NCBI GenBank assembly: GCA_027618625.1
Contig: JAQCER010000120.1
Coordinates: 1 to 7,831 of the forward strand
Reading direction: 5' to 3'
Source of the DNA: Verrucomicrobiota bacterium
GTDB taxonomy: Bacteria; Verrucomicrobiota; Verrucomicrobiia; Verrucomicrobiales; DEV007
Length of the DNA: 7,831 nt
The notes beneath the pieces were generated by a model, which was not told the DNA's origin, made no database searches, and was given only the letters and a program-made list of their open reading frames with translations. This document shows, in pieces, positions 6,314 to 7,831 of this stretch (within the stretch, counting starts at the first letter, position 1; every line of letters starts with the position of its first letter). Position numbers and translations under genes: made by a program.

Positions 6314-7324
6314 GATCGCAATCATGCGGCGGTTTGGCTGGTAGTTGTTGCGGAAGTCGTGCTCTTTCGGCTTGCGCTCGACGACGTCGATAAAGAATTG
6401 CTTCAGTGCGGCATCATCGGCCCCTTCGCGCAGAACTTTCAGAAGATCGAACTCGAGAAAACTGCCAAGGCAGGGGCGGAGTTTTCCATCGCACGTGAGC
6501 CTTAGCTTGTTGCAGCTTTCACAGAAGTGGAGGTTGGTCATTGCTCCGATAAATCCGATCCGCTGATCGCGTCCTGGGACACGAAAGTAGCTGGCCGGGC
6601 CATTGGTGCGAAAGTCAGGGTCCGGGACGAGTGCTCCGAAATGGGCTTCGAGCAACTTCTTCGCCGACCCTGTGGCCAGGAAATTGTCGTCGTGCAGCAT
6701 CTCGCGTGTGCTGACGGGCATGAGTTCGATGAAGCGCAGCAGCATTCCTTTCTCGTGAGCGAAATCGACCAGCTGTGGCAGCTCGTGTTCATTCTGATCC
6801 TTCATCAGGACGGCGTTCAATTTCACCGATTCGAACCCAGCGGCAAGTGCTGCATTCAACCCATCGAGCACGCGCGGCAGGAAATCTCGCCCTGTATTGT
6901 GAGCGTAGGTTTCCTGGTTCAGGGAATCCAGCGAGACATTGCAAGTGCGCACTCCCGCCTGCACCAGGCGCTCCGCCATGGTCACGGGCCGTAACTCGTT
7001 CGGGACCTCGGCATCCGGAGCAGCGAGCAATGTTCCATTCGTAGAGATGCCGACATCATCGATCCCTTCGATGGAGCACAGCTCTCTGAGGAAAGGCACT
7101 ACATCGCGCCGAACCAGTGGTTCACCACCGGTGACGCGCACCTTTTTGACGCCCAATTCTGCGCCTATGCGGACGACTCGCAGAATCTCCTCGTAGGTAA
7201 GGATGCCGTCCCGTGGCAGCCACTCCTGCAGCTCCTGGGGCATGCAGTAGCGGCAACGCTCGTTGCATCGATCTGTGATCGAAACGCGGAGGTAGGAAAT
7301 GCGGTGGCCGTAGGGGTCTTGCAC
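6305..7324 (-). CDS. moaA: GTP 3',8-cyclase MoaA (molybdenum cofactor biosynthesis)
   Basis: 339 residues from a GTG at 7324. Radical SAM enzyme that converts GTP to 3',8-cyclo-7,8-dihydro-GTP, the first step of molybdopterin synthesis, with MoaC acting next. The N-terminal FeS cluster is bound by CNERCRYC (Cys20, Cys24, Cys27). VTGGEPLVRRD (64-74) is the SAM-binding GGE motif region, and ISTNGTLL (93-100) follows. The second, substrate-side cluster is held by Cys268, Cys271 and Cys285 (CESC and RPC), with KLRLTCDGKLR between them. The chain ends in IGG, the C-terminal Gly-Gly needed for activity in this family. An insertion of about 15 residues (102-116, PDAEVPNELRPVTM) follows the TNG strand and is longer than usual. 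Start context: no Shine-Dalgarno sequence; MQDPYGHRISYLRVSITDRC fits the family's N-terminus. No other moa/moe/mog gene lies in the window, so it is apparently monocistronic here. Confidence 0.96.
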   Translation of the reverse strand: MQDPYGHRISYLRVSITDRCNERCRYCMPQELQEWLPRDGILTYEEILRVVRIGAELGVKKVRVTGGEPLVRRDVVPFLRELCSIEGIDDVGISTNGTLLAAPDAEVPNELRPVTMAERLVQAGVRTCNVSLDSLNQETYAHNTGRDFLPRVLDGLNAALAAGFESVKLNAVLMKDQNEHELPQLVDFAHEKGMLLRFIELMPVSTREMLHDDNFLATGSAKKLLEAHFGALVPDPDFRTNGPASYFRVPGRDQRIGFIGAMTNLHFCESCNKLRLTCDGKLRPCLGSFLEFDLLKVLREGADDAALKQFFIDVVERKPKEHDFRNNYQPNRRMIAIGG

Positions 7325-7351
7325 GGATCAGAGAAGTGGGAAACGATGGTT

Positions 7352-7377
7352 GGGTAGTGTGACTTTCTGCGCTACCC
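7352..7377 (-). promoter_or_regulatory. Inverted repeat in the moaA leader
   Basis: GGGTAG (7352-7357) and CTACCC (7372-7377) are perfect inverted arms. With one mismatch on the moaA strand (a G-T wobble on the other) the stem extends by one more pair, around a loop of about 10 bases. It lies 28-53 bases upstream of the moaA GTG and could act as a leader hairpin or protein-binding site. It is too small to be the Moco riboswitch, and I see no match to that larger RNA in the 174-base gap. Function unknown. Confidence 0.35.
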
Positions 7378-7380
7378 TCC
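7366..7380. repeat. Copy 2 of an imperfect direct repeat flanking moaA
   Basis: TCTGCGCTACCCTCC, the counterpart of 6297-6313. On the minus strand it reads GGAGGGTAGCGCAGA and forms one arm of the moaA-leader inverted repeat at 7352-7377. The surrounding minus-strand sequence does not keep a MoaA-like reading frame. Confidence 0.35.
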
Positions 7381-7418
7381 ACTCAAATCACACAGGAAGC
7401 AATGCCGCTGTCGCTTTG

Positions 7419-7437
7419 GAAATGGTGCTGCCATTTC
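7419..7437. promoter_or_regulatory. 7-bp inverted repeat, possible operator
   Basis: GAAATGG (7419-7425), a 5-base spacer, then CCATTTC (7431-7437), a perfect inverted repeat in the divergent gap between moaA and the lipoprotein gene. It sits just upstream of a possible -10 box for the lipoprotein (TAGAAT, 7452-7457), where a regulator could bind. No matching -35 hexamer at the right spacing was found. Seven-base arms can occur by chance. Confidence 0.3.
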
Positions 7438-7451
7438 TCTGACATAGCGCA

Positions 7452-7457
7452 TAGAAT
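7452..7457 (+). promoter_or_regulatory. Possible -10 element of the lipoprotein gene
   Basis: TAGAAT matches the bacterial -10 consensus TATAAT at five of six positions and lies 41 bases before the ATG at 7499. The -35 region (7429-7434) is poor, so this is a weak candidate only. Confidence 0.2.
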
Positions 7458-7498
7458 CCCTCACCAATGTTAACATTTCAGTTTCTCAAGTTCTCCCC

Positions 7499-7831
7499 AT
7501 GAAAATCCCAAATCCGTTCGAGAAAAGCCGCCGTTCAGTGTGTTCTGGATGTGCAGCCCTGGCAGCCGCCCTGTTGTTCTCCAATTGTGCATCCACCGTG
7601 CAGTCGAGGATTGAGAAAAATGGCAGCGAATTCAGTGCGCTGAAGACGGAACACCAGGAACTCGTGCGGCAGGGGCAGATTGAAAAAGGGATGCCGAAAA
7701 GTGGTGTATTCCTGGCCTGGGGTCGCCCTGATCGGGTCACGCGTGGCAACCGTGACGGCAAGGACTTCGAAACCTGGCGCTACAATGGCTACCAGACGAT
7801 CTATGCTCAATCGATCGGATTTTCGGCAGGT
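7499..7831 (+). CDS. Lipoprotein, 3' end missing; SmpA/OmlA (BamE)-like segment possible
   Basis: 111 codons are visible before the window ends. ATG 7499 is followed by a basic N-terminus (MKIPNPFEKSRRS), a hydrophobic core (AALAAALLF) and a lipobox-like FSNCAS with Cys30 as the likely lipidated residue. The mature part starts with a charged helix (35-60). It continues with IEKGMPKSGVFLAWGRPDRV (61-80) and ETWRYNGYQ (91-99). The GM...V..AWG.P..V plus a later E.W.Y resembles the small repeat of SmpA/OmlA/BamE-type outer-membrane lipoproteins, but this is only a pattern impression. Expected in the cell envelope. No Shine-Dalgarno sequence; the leader is C/T-rich. It is divergent from moaA across 174 bases with the inverted repeats described at 7352-7377 and 7419-7437. 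Start and lipoprotein call are fairly firm; function is unknown. Confidence 0.8.
   Translation, partial: MKIPNPFEKSRRSVCSGCAALAAALLFSNCASTVQSRIEKNGSEFSALKTEHQELVRQGQIEKGMPKSGVFLAWGRPDRVTRGNRDGKDFETWRYNGYQTIYAQSIGFSAG

Overview
The window looks like a bacterial chromosomal segment of moderate-to-high GC with short intergenic gaps. There is no CRISPR array, insertion sequence, phage module, rRNA or tRNA that I can see. Two candidate lipoproteins with short signal peptides, a single-heme c-type lipoprotein, a DUF1570-like zinc peptidase and a general lack of Shine-Dalgarno motifs give a Verrucomicrobiota/Planctomycetota (PVC) flavour. That taxonomic guess is inference and only moderately supported.

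Layout. (1) Bases 1-750, + strand: 3' part of a gluzincin-type metallopeptidase. (2) 844-1503, + strand: exported protein ending in a CxxCH heme site, stopped by an in-frame TAG; coding-like sequence continues in the same frame to a second TAG at 1597-1599. (3) 3976-1606, - strand: a tightly packed cluster of a DUF1853-like protein, a small unknown protein starting inside the DUF1853 stop (ATGA), and an RNase Z-like metallo-beta-lactamase-fold protein starting at a GTG. The small gene seems to carry a +1 frameshift in its last third. (4) 4098-5024, + strand: PLP-dependent ACC deaminase/D-cysteine desulfhydrase family enzyme, divergent from the cluster. (5) 5962-5048, - strand: lactate/malate dehydrogenase superfamily member with unusual substrate and cofactor residues. 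(6) 6056-6286, + strand: 76-residue protein of unknown function. (7) 7324-6305, - strand: MoaA, the radical SAM GTP 3',8-cyclase of molybdenum cofactor synthesis, complete with its C-terminal double glycine. (8) 7499 to the window end, + strand: 5' part of a lipoprotein.

The genes do not form one pathway. moaA, the dehydrogenase and the PLP enzyme are metabolic genes in mixed orientation. The only real operon-like unit is the three-gene DUF1853 / unknown / RNase Z-like cluster, which might be a nucleic-acid processing unit. The most checkable oddities are the in-frame amber codon in the heme lipoprotein gene, the frameshift in the middle gene of the cluster, the odd active-site loop of the dehydrogenase, and the altered C-terminal motif of the PLP enzyme. 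Three genes disturbed near their 3' ends could reflect real gene decay or sequence errors; the reads would decide.
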